From positions 558,001 to 622,000 of the forward strand of contig CAWGDF010000009.1 of the NCBI GenBank assembly GCA_963821275.1: a DNA stretch of 64,000 bases, written 5' to 3'. This document shows, one piece after another, positions 33,984 to 42,755 of this stretch. The notes under the pieces were generated by a model, which worked only from the letters and a program-made list of their open reading frames with translations, was not told the origin of the DNA and searched no databases. The number at the start of each line of letters is the position of its first letter. Position 1 is the stretch's first letter. Source of the stretch: JACVRW01 sp963821275. Lineage in GTDB: Bacteria; Actinomycetota; Thermoleophilia; Solirubrobacterales; Thermoleophilaceae. Both the position numbers and the translations under genes were made by a program.

Positions 33984-35498
33984 ATGTCCGTCTCCGAGCC
34001 CTCCACCGGGCGCCGCCGGCAGGAGGGGGCGACGCCGGCCCAGAGCGAAGCGCCGTACCTCGATGCCCTCCGCCACTACGCCGAGCGTCGTCCAGGCCGT
34101 TTCCATGTGCCCGGCCACAAGGGCGGTGAGGCGGCCGACCCCGGCCTGATCGAGGCCTTCGGCGAGGGAGCGCTGGACCTCGACATACCGGCGCTGACGC
34201 CCGGCATCGACCAGGGCCCTGAGCCCACGCCCTTCCAGCAGGCCCAGCTGATGGCCGCCGACGCCTGGGGAGCCCGCCGCACCTGGTTCCTCGTCAACGG
34301 CGCGTCGCAGGCCAACCACGTGGCGCTCCTGACGCTCGCCCACCGCGGCCGCGAGCTCGTGGTCCAGCGCAATGCGCACTCCAGCACGATCGACGCGCTC
34401 GTCCTCTCCGGGATGCGGCCGACATTCGTGGCCCCCGAGCTCGACCCCGAGCTGCACATCGCCCACTGCATCACCCCGGACAGCCTGGATGCAGCGCTGC
34501 GGGAGACCCCCGGCGCGGTTGGCGCCACGGCGGTCTCTCCCACCTACTTCGGTGCAGTCGCGGACATCGAGGGACTGGCCGAGGTGGCCCACGCCCACGG
34601 CGTGCCGCTCGTGGTCGACGAGGCCTGGGGCGCCCACTTCCCCTTCCACGCCGACCTGCCGTCGCCCGCGCTCGCCCTGGGCGCAGATCTGGTGGTCTCC
34701 AGCACGCACAAGGTCGTGGGGAGCCTGACCCAGGCGGCCATGGTGCACGTGGGCGAGGACGGTCGCCTCGACGACGAGCTGGTGGATCGCTGCGTGACGC
34801 TGCTCGAGTCCACCAGCCCGAGCTCCCTGTTGACGGGATCCCTCGACGCGGCTCGAAGGCTGGCCGTCAGCCACGGGCGTGAGCTGCTGTCGCGCACGAT
34901 CGACGGCCTGCGGGAGTTCCGCGACACGGTGCGCGAGCTGCCGGGCCTCGACGTGCTGGACGAGAGGCTCGTGGGCGCCCCCGGCGTGCACGAGTACGAC
35001 CCGCTGCGCGTGGCGATCGACGTGCGCGGGACGGGGGCGACCGGTTACGACCTCGCCCGCGGGCTGCGGGACCAGCACGACATCCAGATGGAGCTCGCCG
35101 GCGAGAACGTGATGGTTGCGGTGTTCGGCATGGCCGAGGACGTGGCGGCGAGCGGCGGGCGGTTGCTCGACGGTCTGCGCGACGTCGTCGCCTCGCTCCC
35201 GGGGCCCGAGCACCGCCGGCGCGAGGCCTTCGCCCCGCCTCCGCCCTGGGGTGAGCTGGTCATGACTCCGCGGGAGGCCTTTCTCGGCCCCCAGGAGGTC
35301 CTGCCCGCTGGCGAGGCCGTGGGGCGGGTGGCCGCCGAGTCGCTGGCCGCCTACCCGCCGGGGATTCCGAACGTCCTCCCGGGGGAGCGCCTCACGGCCG
35401 CGACGCTCGAGTACGTCCAGAAGGCCATCGACGCCGGTGGCAGCCTGCGCGGGGCGAGCGACCGCGAGCTTCGGACGATCCGCGCGGTCTGCGAATAG
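33984..35498 (+). CDS. Orn/Lys/Arg decarboxylase, PLP fold type I
   Basis: 504 residues. N-terminal GRFHVPGHKGGEA, substrate/PLP segments VNGASQANHVALLTLAHRG and VDEAWGAHFPFH, and the Schiff-base lysine in SSTHKVVGSLTQ (K243). C-terminal domain as in the short SpeA/Cad-type enzymes; no N-terminal wing domain. Makes a diamine or agmatine from Arg, Lys or Orn; which one cannot be read from sequence alone. Convergent with the amidohydrolase and amidinotransferase genes, which suggests arginine/agmatine-related use. Confidence 0.9.
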   Translation: MSVSEPSTGRRRQEGATPAQSEAPYLDALRHYAERRPGRFHVPGHKGGEAADPGLIEAFGEGALDLDIPALTPGIDQGPEPTPFQQAQLMAADAWGARRTWFLVNGASQANHVALLTLAHRGRELVVQRNAHSSTIDALVLSGMRPTFVAPELDPELHIAHCITPDSLDAALRETPGAVGATAVSPTYFGAVADIEGLAEVAHAHGVPLVVDEAWGAHFPFHADLPSPALALGADLVVSSTHKVVGSLTQAAMVHVGEDGRLDDELVDRCVTLLESTSPSSLLTGSLDAARRLAVSHGRELLSRTIDGLREFRDTVRELPGLDVLDERLVGAPGVHEYDPLRVAIDVRGTGATGYDLARGLRDQHDIQMELAGENVMVAVFGMAEDVAASGGRLLDGLRDVVASLPGPEHRRREAFAPPPPWGELVMTPREAFLGPQEVLPAGEAVGRVAAESLAAYPPGIPNVLPGERLTAATLEYVQKAIDAGGSLRGASDRELRTIRAVCE

Positions 35499-35508
35499 GC
35501 CCCGGCCG

Positions 35509-36777
35509 CTACAGCACCTCGCCGCGGGCGACGCCGAGGGCCAGCTGCCCGAAGGCGGCAATGGCCCGGACCAGGTCCTCTTCCGGGGTGTCCTCCTCCT
35601 TGGTGTGACTCAGACCGGCCGTCGAGGGGGCGAACACCATCGCCACGGGCACGTGCCGCGCCATCTCGGCGGCGTCGTGAAGCGCCCCGCTGGCCAGGAC
35701 GCGCCCGCTGCCGGCCGCCTCCCGGGCGGCGGCGACAAGCCGCTCGTCGAAGGGGATCGGCTCTATGTGCCAGATCTCCGACTCCTCCAGGGAGCAGTCG
35801 CGCTCATCCGCCGCCCGCCGGGCGGCTGTCCGGGTCTCCTCGAGCATGGCGGCCAGCGGCTCGGCCTCCGCGTGGCGCAGGTCAACGACAAGCTCGGCAC
35901 GGCCCGCCACCGCGGTCGGCACGCCGGGCTCGAGCCGCAGGACGCCGCCTGTGCCGACGCCATCGTGCCGGCGAGCGATCTCCTCGACCGCCAGCGTGGT
36001 CTGCGCCGCGGCCAGGCCGGCGTCCCGGCGCATCGGCATCGGCGTGGTCCCGGCGTGGGAGGCCTGCCCCTTGAACAGCAGCCGGTGGCGCTCGACCCCG
36101 AAGGTGCCGCTGACCGCGGCCACCGCGACGCTCTCGCGCTCGAGCACGGGTCCCTGCTCGATGTGCAGCTCGAGGTAGGCGACCAGGGGCTCGCGCCGGG
36201 AGGTCGCCGCCCCCACACGGTCGAGGTCCACCCCATGCTCGGCCAGCACGGACCGCAGGGCGTTTCCCTCGGCGTCGCGCAGCGGCTCGAGCGCGGCGAC
36301 GTCGAGCGTCCCGCTCACCGCTGAGCTGCCGAACAGGCTGCGCCCGAAGCGCGCGCCCTCCTCGTCGGCGAAGTCGACCAGCGTCAACGAGCGCTCTGGC
36401 CGGTCTGCAGCGGCCACCCGCAGCACCTCCAGGGCGGCCATCACCCCGAGCGCTCCGTCCAGCCAGCCGCCGTTAGGCACGGAGTCGAGGTGCGAGCCGA
36501 CGGCCACGGCGCCCTCCAGGGCGTGAGGGCGGCCGCCCGCGGCGCCCGCTCTCTCGTCGTCGTCGTCCTGCCCGCGACCGGGCAGGTCGGCCCACAGGTT
36601 GCCCGCCTCGTCTATGTCCACGGCGATGCCGCCGATGGCGTCCAGCCGCTCCCGCAGGAAGGACCGCGCCTGAACCCAGACGTCGGTCCAGCACAGTCGC
36701 CGGGCGCCCTCGGGTCCTCCGGTGAGGCGGTCCAGTTCGCGCAGGTCGTCGATGACCCGCGCCGGATCGACCTGCAT
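35509..36777 (-). CDS. M20 family Zn amidohydrolase (N-carbamoyl amino acid/allantoate type)
   Basis: 422 residues. Metal ligands and motifs of the hydantoinase/carbamoylase group: GSHLDSVPNGGWLDGALGV, FADEEGARFGRSLFGS, HIEQGPVLE, ATSRREPLVAYLEL and the final STAGLSHTKEEDT. It would hydrolyse an N-carbamoyl or ureido compound (for example N-carbamoyl amino acid, ureidopropionate or allantoate). The ATG shares one base with the stop of the upstream amidinotransferase, so the two are coupled. Confidence 0.88.
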   Translation of the reverse strand: MQVDPARVIDDLRELDRLTGGPEGARRLCWTDVWVQARSFLRERLDAIGGIAVDIDEAGNLWADLPGRGQDDDDERAGAAGGRPHALEGAVAVGSHLDSVPNGGWLDGALGVMAALEVLRVAAADRPERSLTLVDFADEEGARFGRSLFGSSAVSGTLDVAALEPLRDAEGNALRSVLAEHGVDLDRVGAATSRREPLVAYLELHIEQGPVLERESVAVAAVSGTFGVERHRLLFKGQASHAGTTPMPMRRDAGLAAAQTTLAVEEIARRHDGVGTGGVLRLEPGVPTAVAGRAELVVDLRHAEAEPLAAMLEETRTAARRAADERDCSLEESEIWHIEPIPFDERLVAAAREAAGSGRVLASGALHDAAEMARHVPVAMVFAPSTAGLSHTKEEDTPEEDLVRAIAAFGQLALGVARGEVL

Positions 36778-37661
36778 CAGGCCACGCGCTCCCGCCGAAT
36801 GGCCTGCATCAGGCAGTGGGCGCCGCCGCCACCGAGCGTGAACATCGAGAGCTCGGGGTCATAGACCGTGAGCCCGAGGGCCCGGAGGCGCTCGTTGAGC
36901 TCCCCCGACTCGGCGGTCGAGAGCACACGGTCGTCGCCGAGGCAGACGCCGTTCACGCCCAACCTCAACGCCGCCTCCAGGCTTACGGGCACGATCTCCA
37001 CGCCCTTCTGCTCCAGCCAGCGCACGAAGCCGCTCCCTATCTGCTCGACACATACCGCGGCCAGCTTCTCGCCCAGCATCGCGGCCAGCACGTCGATGTG
37101 CAGGAAGTGAGCGGGAATCCGCTCGACTCGGACCTCCCAGCCCTCCGCCTCGAGCCAGCCCGCCACCTGGCGCGCGGCCTTCTCCTGGGTTCGCTCCTCG
37201 CCGGTGCCGATGGCGGCGACGCCGGGCTCGACGATCATGAAGTCGCCGCCCTCGAACGAGCCCGCCGTCACCATCCGCTTGATCGGAATGCCGCATTGCT
37301 GGTAGAAGGCGATGACCGGGGAATATTCGCCCCTCCGCCACCACTGGGCCAGCTGCGTGACGATCGGCCCGTCGTCGACGTTGATGCTCGAGTCGCGGGC
37401 GAAGACCTGGTAGGGAAGCGCCGGATCGGGTTCGAGCCGGTGAACCCGAACGCCGGCCTCCTCGTACACCGACGCCATCTCGGCGTGCTGGCGCCGGGCC
37501 TCGTCCGGCCTGAACGTGAGGCCGCTGTCGAGCGTCGCTCGGGCAATCGCGCTGGCGGGGAGCCAGTGGAAGTTGTCCGGCGGGCAGAGCAGCACGTCGA
37601 GCAGGCGGCCATACTCCGAGTCCACTCCCCAGACCGGTTCCGTGCGTGCCCGTGCTTCCAT
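36777..37661 (-). CDS. amidinotransferase-fold hydrolase (DDAH/arginine deiminase-like)
   Basis: 294 residues. Penta-tentacle GME fold with FARDSSINVDDG, GSFEGGDFMIVEPG, HIDVLAAM (catalytic His) and the terminal catalytic Cys in GGGGAHCLMQ (C283). Size and the N-terminal GVDSEYGRLLDVLLCPP point to dimethylarginine dimethylaminohydrolase- or citrullinase/ornithine-cyclodeaminase-like members rather than classic ArcA (about 410 residues). Strong Shine-Dalgarno (12 purines, complement of 37662-37674). First gene of a two-gene operon with the amidohydrolase; a guanidino or ureido compound route is likely. Confidence 0.85.
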   Translation of the reverse strand: MEARARTEPVWGVDSEYGRLLDVLLCPPDNFHWLPASAIARATLDSGLTFRPDEARRQHAEMASVYEEAGVRVHRLEPDPALPYQVFARDSSINVDDGPIVTQLAQWWRRGEYSPVIAFYQQCGIPIKRMVTAGSFEGGDFMIVEPGVAAIGTGEERTQEKAARQVAGWLEAEGWEVRVERIPAHFLHIDVLAAMLGEKLAAVCVEQIGSGFVRWLEQKGVEIVPVSLEAALRLGVNGVCLGDDRVLSTAESGELNERLRALGLTVYDPELSMFTLGGGGAHCLMQAIRRERVA

Positions 37662-37691
37662 TCCCCCTCCTCCTGTCGCGGCTGCGTCCCG

Positions 37692-37697
37692 ATTCTA
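37692..37697 (-). promoter_or_regulatory. -10 box TAGAAT for the amidinotransferase operon
   Basis: On the minus strand TAGAAT lies 30 bases before the ATG at 37661, with a strong AGGAGGAGGGGG ribosome site between. Its first base on the minus strand coincides with the A of the divergent acyP start codon. Confidence 0.4.
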
Positions 37698-37972
37698 TGA
37701 GTGAGCCGATACGTCGCAGGGTTGTCGTTCAAGGTCACGTGCAGGGGGTGTTCTTTCGGGACAGCTGCCGTAGCGAGGCCAGGCGCCGCGGCGTTGCGGG
37801 GTGGGTGACGAACCGATCCGACGGAGCAGTTGAGGCCGTGTTCGAGGGCGATCCGGATGCGGTCGAGGCGCTGGTCGACTGGTGCCGCCGCGGCCCGCGC
37901 GGGGCCGAGGTGCAGGGAGCCGAGACCAGTGACGAGAGCCCCGAGGGGCTGTCGGGCTTCGAAGTACGCTGA
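37697..37972 (+). CDS. acyP: acylphosphatase
   Basis: 91 residues. Catalytic loop VVQGHVQGVFFRDS (R21) and GWVTNRSDGAVEAVFEG (N39) with the family C-terminus ending GFEVR. Hydrolyses acyl phosphates. The ATG at 37697 is chosen over an upstream frame extension because it places RRRVVVQG at the usual position. Divergent from the amidinotransferase operon. Confidence 0.95.
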   Translation: MSEPIRRRVVVQGHVQGVFFRDSCRSEARRRGVAGWVTNRSDGAVEAVFEGDPDAVEALVDWCRRGPRGAEVQGAETSDESPEGLSGFEVR

Positions 37973-37995
37973 GCTCAGCGCCGCGGCGGGTCTGC

Positions 37996-38013
37996 CGCGG
38001 GGCTGGCTCCGCG
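37996..38013. terminator. candidate bidirectional hairpin between acyP and the YdeI-like gene
   Basis: CGCGGGG (37996-38002) pairs with CTCCGCG (38007-38013), one G-U pair, four-base loop, in the 44-base gap between two convergent genes. No T run. Confidence 0.35.
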
Positions 38014-38016
38014 CAG

Positions 38017-38469
38017 TCAGGGGCTGCGTACTCCCTCGCGCAGCATCGCGAGCGCCTTGTCGGCGCGACGCATGCGAGTCTCCTCCCGCTTCGCCTCCGA
38101 GATCCACTCCGCGTACTCACGCCGGTGGGTGTAGGACAAACGCTCGAACTCGGCCTTCGCCTTCGCGTCGCGGTCTAGGGCTGCAGCCAGGTGGGGCGGG
38201 ACGACGACGGTCCGCGGCTCGTCGTCCAGCTCGAGCGTGACGTCCACCTCGTCGCCGATCGCGATGTTGGCGCGCTCGCGAACCTGCTTGTTGAAGCCGA
38301 CGTAGTAGCGACCGCCGTACGCCGCGACCGTGGTCCGAAAGGACGCGCCCGCCACGGTGCCGCGCACCGGCGCCCGTGCCTTCCCGAAACGTTCGCGGGC
38401 ATCGAAGGGCAGCTCGACGGTGGGCCGCTCGCCCTCGTCGCCGCCCAACACGGCCGCGAAGCGCTCCAC
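38017..38469 (-). CDS. YdeI/OmpD-associated family protein (DUF1905 domain)
   Basis: 150 residues. The N-terminal half ERFAAVLGGDEG...VELPFDARERFGKARAPVRGTVAG and VGFNKQVRERANIAIGDEV is the DUF1905 beta domain; the C-terminal half LSYTHRREYAEWISEAKREETRMRRADKALAMLREG is the YdeI helical domain. Function unknown. GTG at 38469 is chosen because TATCAT ends six bases upstream, and the longer frame adds only non-conserved residues. Confidence 0.88.
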   Translation of the reverse strand: MERFAAVLGGDEGERPTVELPFDARERFGKARAPVRGTVAGASFRTTVAAYGGRYYVGFNKQVRERANIAIGDEVDVTLELDDEPRTVVVPPHLAAALDRDAKAKAEFERLSYTHRREYAEWISEAKREETRMRRADKALAMLREGVRSP

Positions 38470-38475
38470 GTGTCG

Positions 38476-38481
38476 ATGATA
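38476..38481 (-). promoter_or_regulatory. -10 box TATCAT for the YdeI-like gene
   Basis: Minus strand TATCAT with six bases to the GTG at 38469: leaderless geometry. Faces away from the comEA promoter. Confidence 0.45.
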
Positions 38482-38540
38482 CGGAGCCGAGTTGTTCCGA
38501 AGTTGTTGCACACCGAACCCACGTGTAACGCGCTTTTCCC

Positions 38541-38546
38541 TAGGTT
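38541..38546 (+). promoter_or_regulatory. -10 box TAGGTT for comEA
   Basis: TAGGTT lies six bases before the comEA GTG: leaderless geometry. Confidence 0.45.
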
Positions 38547-38552
38547 CGAGCT

Positions 38553-39158
38553 GTGCCCGAGCAACTGCGAGGATCGATCGTCGTGTGGGCCGCCGCGGCG
38601 CTGGTCGTGGTTCTTGTGTTGCTGCGGCTGTTCGACTCTTCCGGCCAGACGCGCGCAGGGCCGGTGAAGCTCGAGCGGCCGGCCACCGCGACGGGCAGTG
38701 ACGAGGGCGGAGGGGCGGCGGTCTACGTCCACGTGGCCGGCGCTGTTCGACGGCCCGGCCTGTTCCGCGTCGGCGAGGGCGCGCGCGTCGCCCGGGCGAT
38801 CGAGCGTGCGGGCGGTCCTACTCGAAAGGCGGCGCTGGCCGGCGTGAACCTGGCCGCACGAGTACAGGACGGACAGCAGATCGTGGTGCCGGTTGGAGGG
38901 CCGGCTGGGGGAACGGGGCTCACGGACCCAGCGGCCGGTGCCGGAGCCGCCGCAGCGGGGGTCGGGGTCAAGCCCAGCCTCGGCGCGGCCACCATCGAGC
39001 AGCTCGACCAGATCGACGGGATCGGTCCCACGCTGGCGCAGCGGATTGTCGAGTACCGGCAGGAGAACGGTGGCTTCTCCTCGGTCGAGGAGGTCGGCGA
39101 GGTGGAGGGAATCGGAGAAAAGCGGCTCGAAACGCTGCGTGAGGCCCTGCAGCCGTGA
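38553..39158 (+). CDS. comEA: competence DNA-binding protein ComEA
   Basis: 201 residues. One N-terminal membrane helix (about 9-25), an SLBB domain (AVYVHVAGAVRRPGLFRVGEGARV) and C-terminal helix-hairpin-helix motifs (ATIEQLDQIDGIGPTLAQRI and FSSVEEVGEVEGIGEKRL). Outer-face DNA receptor that hands DNA to ComEC. The usual LNTA before the HhH is LGAA here. comEC starts two bases after the stop. Confidence 0.95.
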   Translation: MPEQLRGSIVVWAAAALVVVLVLLRLFDSSGQTRAGPVKLERPATATGSDEGGGAAVYVHVAGAVRRPGLFRVGEGARVARAIERAGGPTRKAALAGVNLAARVQDGQQIVVPVGGPAGGTGLTDPAAGAGAAAAGVGVKPSLGAATIEQLDQIDGIGPTLAQRIVEYRQENGGFSSVEEVGEVEGIGEKRLETLREALQP

Positions 39159-39159
39159 G

Positions 39160-41727
39160 ATGGATGGGAACGGGAAGGGGTCGCGCGGCGCCGCGGGAGA
39201 TGGGGCACCGGCGCCGGACGCCGACGGGGCCCGGACCGCTCCGCCGGACGCGCACGCGGCCGGCCCACCATCCGCCGCGCGCAGCCCCGGCACCGCGAGG
39301 CTCGGCACCGCGCTTCCGCCGGCTGGGCCCGGTTGGCTCGGCCGCCGTCCCTGGCAGGTGGCGGCCGCTTGCCTCGCGCTCGGCTTGGCGCTCGCGCCGC
39401 TGGGCCTCGGTGCGGCGCTGGCTGCCGGCGTCGTGGCGGGTGGCGGGCTCATGGCACTGGGCGCGCGATCGCTCGCGGGCTTGGCGCTGCTGCTGGTCCT
39501 CGGCGGCGCGTGGGTGGGAGAGCTCCGCCTTGACGCAATCGATTCCCAATCCGAGCGGATCGAGGACGGCCGGACCATTGCTTTGGATGCCTACCTCGTC
39601 GCTCGCCCGCGGCCCTCCGCGTTCGGCGCCTCGGCGGAAATCACGGTCGCGGGTGGCCCGCTCCACGGAGCACGGCTCCTGTTGCGCCTGCCTCGCTGGG
39701 TCGAGGCTCCCCGGGCCGACATAGGCGCCGAGCTGGCGCTGGAGGGTCGGCTGCGCTCGCTCGACGGCCGCGAGCCCAGTGCGCACTCCTTCGACTGGGC
39801 GGGCCATCTCCGTCGGCGCGGTATCGCGGGCGAGTTCCTGGCCGATCGGGTGCGGCCGACCGGCGGGCGGCGGGGCGGCCTGGCGGGCGTGCTGGACCGG
39901 ATGCGGGAGCGCGCCGAGCGCGCGGTCAGCGCAGGGCTGAGCGCGGGGGACGGTGCGCTCGTGCGGGGCATGGTGCTCGGACAGGACGAGGCCATCGACG
40001 AGGGGGTGCGCCAGGACTTCAGGGATTCGGGCCTGGCTCATCTGCTGGCCGTGAGCGGCCAGAACGTGATGCTGCTTGCCGCACTTGCCCTACCACTCCT
40101 CGCCGCTGCCGGGCTGGGTCCTCGCGGGCGCGGAGTGGCGCTGCTGATCCTCATCAGCGTGTACGTGCCGCTCGCCGGCGCGGGCCCGTCGCTCCAGCGT
40201 GCGGGGGTCATGGGCGCCGCCGGGATCGTCGCGATGACCTTGTCCCGGCCGGCCTCGCGCTGGTACGCGCTGTGTCTGGCGGCGGTTGTGACGCTGGCTC
40301 TGAACCCGCGCGCCTGTGGCGATCCCGGATGGCAGCTGTCCTTCGCGGCAGTGGGCGGAATCCTGGTTCTCGGGCCGTCGCTGCGGGAAGGGCTCCGATG
40401 GCTGGGCGACGCCGGGCGGTCGTCCCGGACACCCGCATTGCGGCAGGGCCTGGTCGACGGCCTCGCCGAGGGCGCCGCGCTCACTGTCGCGGCCACGGTC
40501 GCCACGGCGCCGCTGCTCGCGTACCACTTCGACGCGGTGTCTCTCGCCGCGCTGCCGGCCAACCTCGTGGCTCTGCCCGCGGTCGCACCTGCGATGTGGC
40601 TGGGCATGCTGAAGGCCGCATTCGGCCAGGTGGCGTTCGTGGTGCCGGTCGCCGACGAGGCTGCGCGGGCGCTTGGGCCGCTCGCCGCGGCGCCGGTGAG
40701 CTATCTGGAGCTTCTGGCGGCGCGCTTCGCCGATGTTCCGGGAGGCCGTCTGGTGCTTCCGCTTCGAGACTCCGCAGCTGTGGCCCTCGCGTATGCCGGG
40801 CTCGCGACGCTCGCCGCCCTGCTCGCCCGGGGCGCCCACCGGCTCGGCCCGCGCGCCGAGGAGGCCGCGGCCCGCTGGCGCCGCCGGCCGCGCGTGCAGC
40901 GCCGCGGGGTGGTCGCAGGCCTCATGGCCGTTGCCTGCCTGTGCGCGCTGGCCGTGCTGGGCGGACCAGGCCCTCCCGGTCAGCTCACGGTGCGGTTCCT
41001 CGACGTCGGTCAGGGAGACGCGACACTGGTCCAGCACCCCGACGGCACCGCCGTGCTGTTCGACGGCGGCCCGCCGGAGGGAGGTGTGGCACGCCTCCTG
41101 CGCAAGGCCGGGGTGCGCCGTCTCGCGCTGGTAGTGGGCACACACTCCTCGCGCGACCACCACGGTGGCCTCGCCGAGGTCCTCGAGCGCTACCCGGTCG
41201 ATGTGCTGCTCGACGGTGGGGACGGCACCAGGGACCACGGCTACCGCCGGCTCCTGGCGCTGGCGGCCGAGCGCGGCGTCCGAACGGTTGACGCGGTGGC
41301 GCCAATGCGACTCGCCGCAGGCGAAATCACGGTCGACGTCCTCTCGCCGCTGCCGCGAGGGCCCGGCCCTCCGCCGGAGGACCCGAACCCGAGGGCCGTG
41401 GTGGCGCTCGTCCGGCTGGGCGGGTTCGAGCTGTTTCTGTCGGCGGACGCCGAGAGCGAGTCGCTGCTGCCGCTCGACTTGCCCGACGTCGATGCGATGA
41501 AGGTGCCTCACCACGGCAGCTCCGATCCCGGCCTGCCGGAGGTCCTGGAGCGCCTCCGGCCGGAGCTGGCCGCGATCGAGGTGGGGCCGAACACCTACGG
41601 CCACCCCGCACCGCCGACGTTGGAGGCGCTCAGACGAGCCGGCGCGCACACCTTCCGCACCGACCGCCAGGGCACCGTGGCCCTGACGGTCGAGAACGAC
41701 GGCCTCGCCGTTGATACCGAGCGGTGA
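39160..41727 (+). CDS. comEC: DNA uptake channel ComEC/Rec2
   Basis: 855 residues from ATG 39160. Disordered Ala/Pro/Gly-rich start of about 60 residues, membrane helices, soluble DUF4131-like domain, the competence domain with SGLAHLLAVSGQNVMLLAALA and LSRPASRWYALCLAA, and a C-terminal metallo-beta-lactamase domain (FLDVGQGDATLVQHPDG; THSSRDHHGG; KVPHHGSSDPGLPE). Full MBL ligands suggest an active nuclease domain. comEA-comEC-holA is the common order. The stop overlaps a GTG in the holA frame. Confidence 0.95.
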   Translation: MDGNGKGSRGAAGDGAPAPDADGARTAPPDAHAAGPPSAARSPGTARLGTALPPAGPGWLGRRPWQVAAACLALGLALAPLGLGAALAAGVVAGGGLMALGARSLAGLALLLVLGGAWVGELRLDAIDSQSERIEDGRTIALDAYLVARPRPSAFGASAEITVAGGPLHGARLLLRLPRWVEAPRADIGAELALEGRLRSLDGREPSAHSFDWAGHLRRRGIAGEFLADRVRPTGGRRGGLAGVLDRMRERAERAVSAGLSAGDGALVRGMVLGQDEAIDEGVRQDFRDSGLAHLLAVSGQNVMLLAALALPLLAAAGLGPRGRGVALLILISVYVPLAGAGPSLQRAGVMGAAGIVAMTLSRPASRWYALCLAAVVTLALNPRACGDPGWQLSFAAVGGILVLGPSLREGLRWLGDAGRSSRTPALRQGLVDGLAEGAALTVAATVATAPLLAYHFDAVSLAALPANLVALPAVAPAMWLGMLKAAFGQVAFVVPVADEAARALGPLAAAPVSYLELLAARFADVPGGRLVLPLRDSAAVALAYAGLATLAALLARGAHRLGPRAEEAAARWRRRPRVQRRGVVAGLMAVACLCALAVLGGPGPPGQLTVRFLDVGQGDATLVQHPDGTAVLFDGGPPEGGVARLLRKAGVRRLALVVGTHSSRDHHGGLAEVLERYPVDVLLDGGDGTRDHGYRRLLALAAERGVRTVDAVAPMRLAAGEITVDVLSPLPRGPGPPPEDPNPRAVVALVRLGGFELFLSADAESESLLPLDLPDVDAMKVPHHGSSDPGLPEVLERLRPELAAIEVGPNTYGHPAPPTLEALRRAGAHTFRTDRQGTVALTVENDGLAVDTER

Positions 41728-41770
41728 CCGCCGCGCAGAAAGTGGATGCGAACCCGCCCGCCGCCCCTCA

Positions 41771-41776
41771 TAGACT
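41771..41776 (+). promoter_or_regulatory. -10 box TAGACT for holA
   Basis: TAGACT lies seven bases before the GTG at 41784 and supports that start for holA over the GTG at 41724. Confidence 0.45.
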
Positions 41777-41783
41777 CACCACC

Positions 41784-42746
41784 GTGGCCGAGCTCAAGCC
41801 CGCCTACCTGGTCTGCGGCGACGATGACGCGAAGATCGACGCCTGGCGGGCCCGCCTGCGGCGCCGGGCGGAGCAGGACCGGGGGCCCGGCGGCCTCGAG
41901 ACCTACGACGCTGGGGCCAGCGACCCCGGCGAGGTTGCGGCCGGCCTCTCGCTGCTCAGCTTCGATACGGCGACCCGCTACCTGCTGGTCGACGACGTCG
42001 GCGCCTGGAAGGCCGGCCAGCTGGGACCGCTCGAGGCGGCCCTCACGGCCCTGCCCCCGGACACGGTGCTGGTGCTCGTGGTCCGGGGGAAGGCCCTCAA
42101 GCAGCTGGTCAAGGCCGTCGACCAAGCGGGGGGAGAGGTGCGCGAGTACGCGGCGCCCAAGCCCTGGCAGCTTCCGAAGTGGTGTGTAGAACGGGCGCGT
42201 GAGCTGGGCCTGCAGCTCGACGGTGAGGCGGCCAAGGGCTTGGTGGCGCTCGTGGGCACGAGCCAGCAGCGTCTGAGCCGCGAGCTCGAGAAGCTCGCGC
42301 TGGCTCTCCATCCCGCGGTGAACGCGACGCTGGCCGACGTGGAGCGGCACGCCGCCGGCGACGCCGCGCCCGGGGCCTACGACCTCGCCGACGCGCTCGT
42401 ATCCGGTGATGAGCGCGAGACCCTGGCTCTGGCGGAGGAGCTCGAGGCGCACGGCGAGCGGCCCGGGCGCCTGATCTACCCCATCGTCCGCCGGCTGCGC
42501 GAGGTGCACCGGGCCGCGGCGCTGCTCGAGGCGGGGATGCCCGAGCAGAAGGTCGGCGAGGCCCTGCGGGCGCCCAGCTGGCTGGCCAAGAAGACCGTGG
42601 CTCGGGCCAAGAAGGCCGACCCCGCCGCGCTTGAGCGAGCCCTGTGCGTGTTCGCCGACCTCGAGGTGGACCTGCGCGGCGGGGGCGACGTGCAGCTCGA
42701 CGAGGACACCGCGTTCTCGCTGGCCCTCACCCGGGCCGCGGCGTAG
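41784..42746 (+). CDS. holA: DNA polymerase III subunit delta
   Basis: 320 residues. Clamp-loader AAA+-like fold: AELKPAYLVCGDDDAKIDAW at the start, GLSLLSFDTATRYLLVDDVGAW, DTVLVLVVRGK, and C-terminal helical collar with RELEKLALAL and DEDTAFSLALTR. No functional Walker A, as expected for delta. Two starts are possible: GTG 41724 overlapping comEC, or GTG 41784 seven bases after TAGACT; the second fits the family N-terminus. Confidence 0.92.
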   Translation: MAELKPAYLVCGDDDAKIDAWRARLRRRAEQDRGPGGLETYDAGASDPGEVAAGLSLLSFDTATRYLLVDDVGAWKAGQLGPLEAALTALPPDTVLVLVVRGKALKQLVKAVDQAGGEVREYAAPKPWQLPKWCVERARELGLQLDGEAAKGLVALVGTSQQRLSRELEKLALALHPAVNATLADVERHAAGDAAPGAYDLADALVSGDERETLALAEELEAHGERPGRLIYPIVRRLREVHRAAALLEAGMPEQKVGEALRAPSWLAKKTVARAKKADPAALERALCVFADLEVDLRGGGDVQLDEDTAFSLALTRAAA

Positions 42747-42755
42747 CGCAGACCC

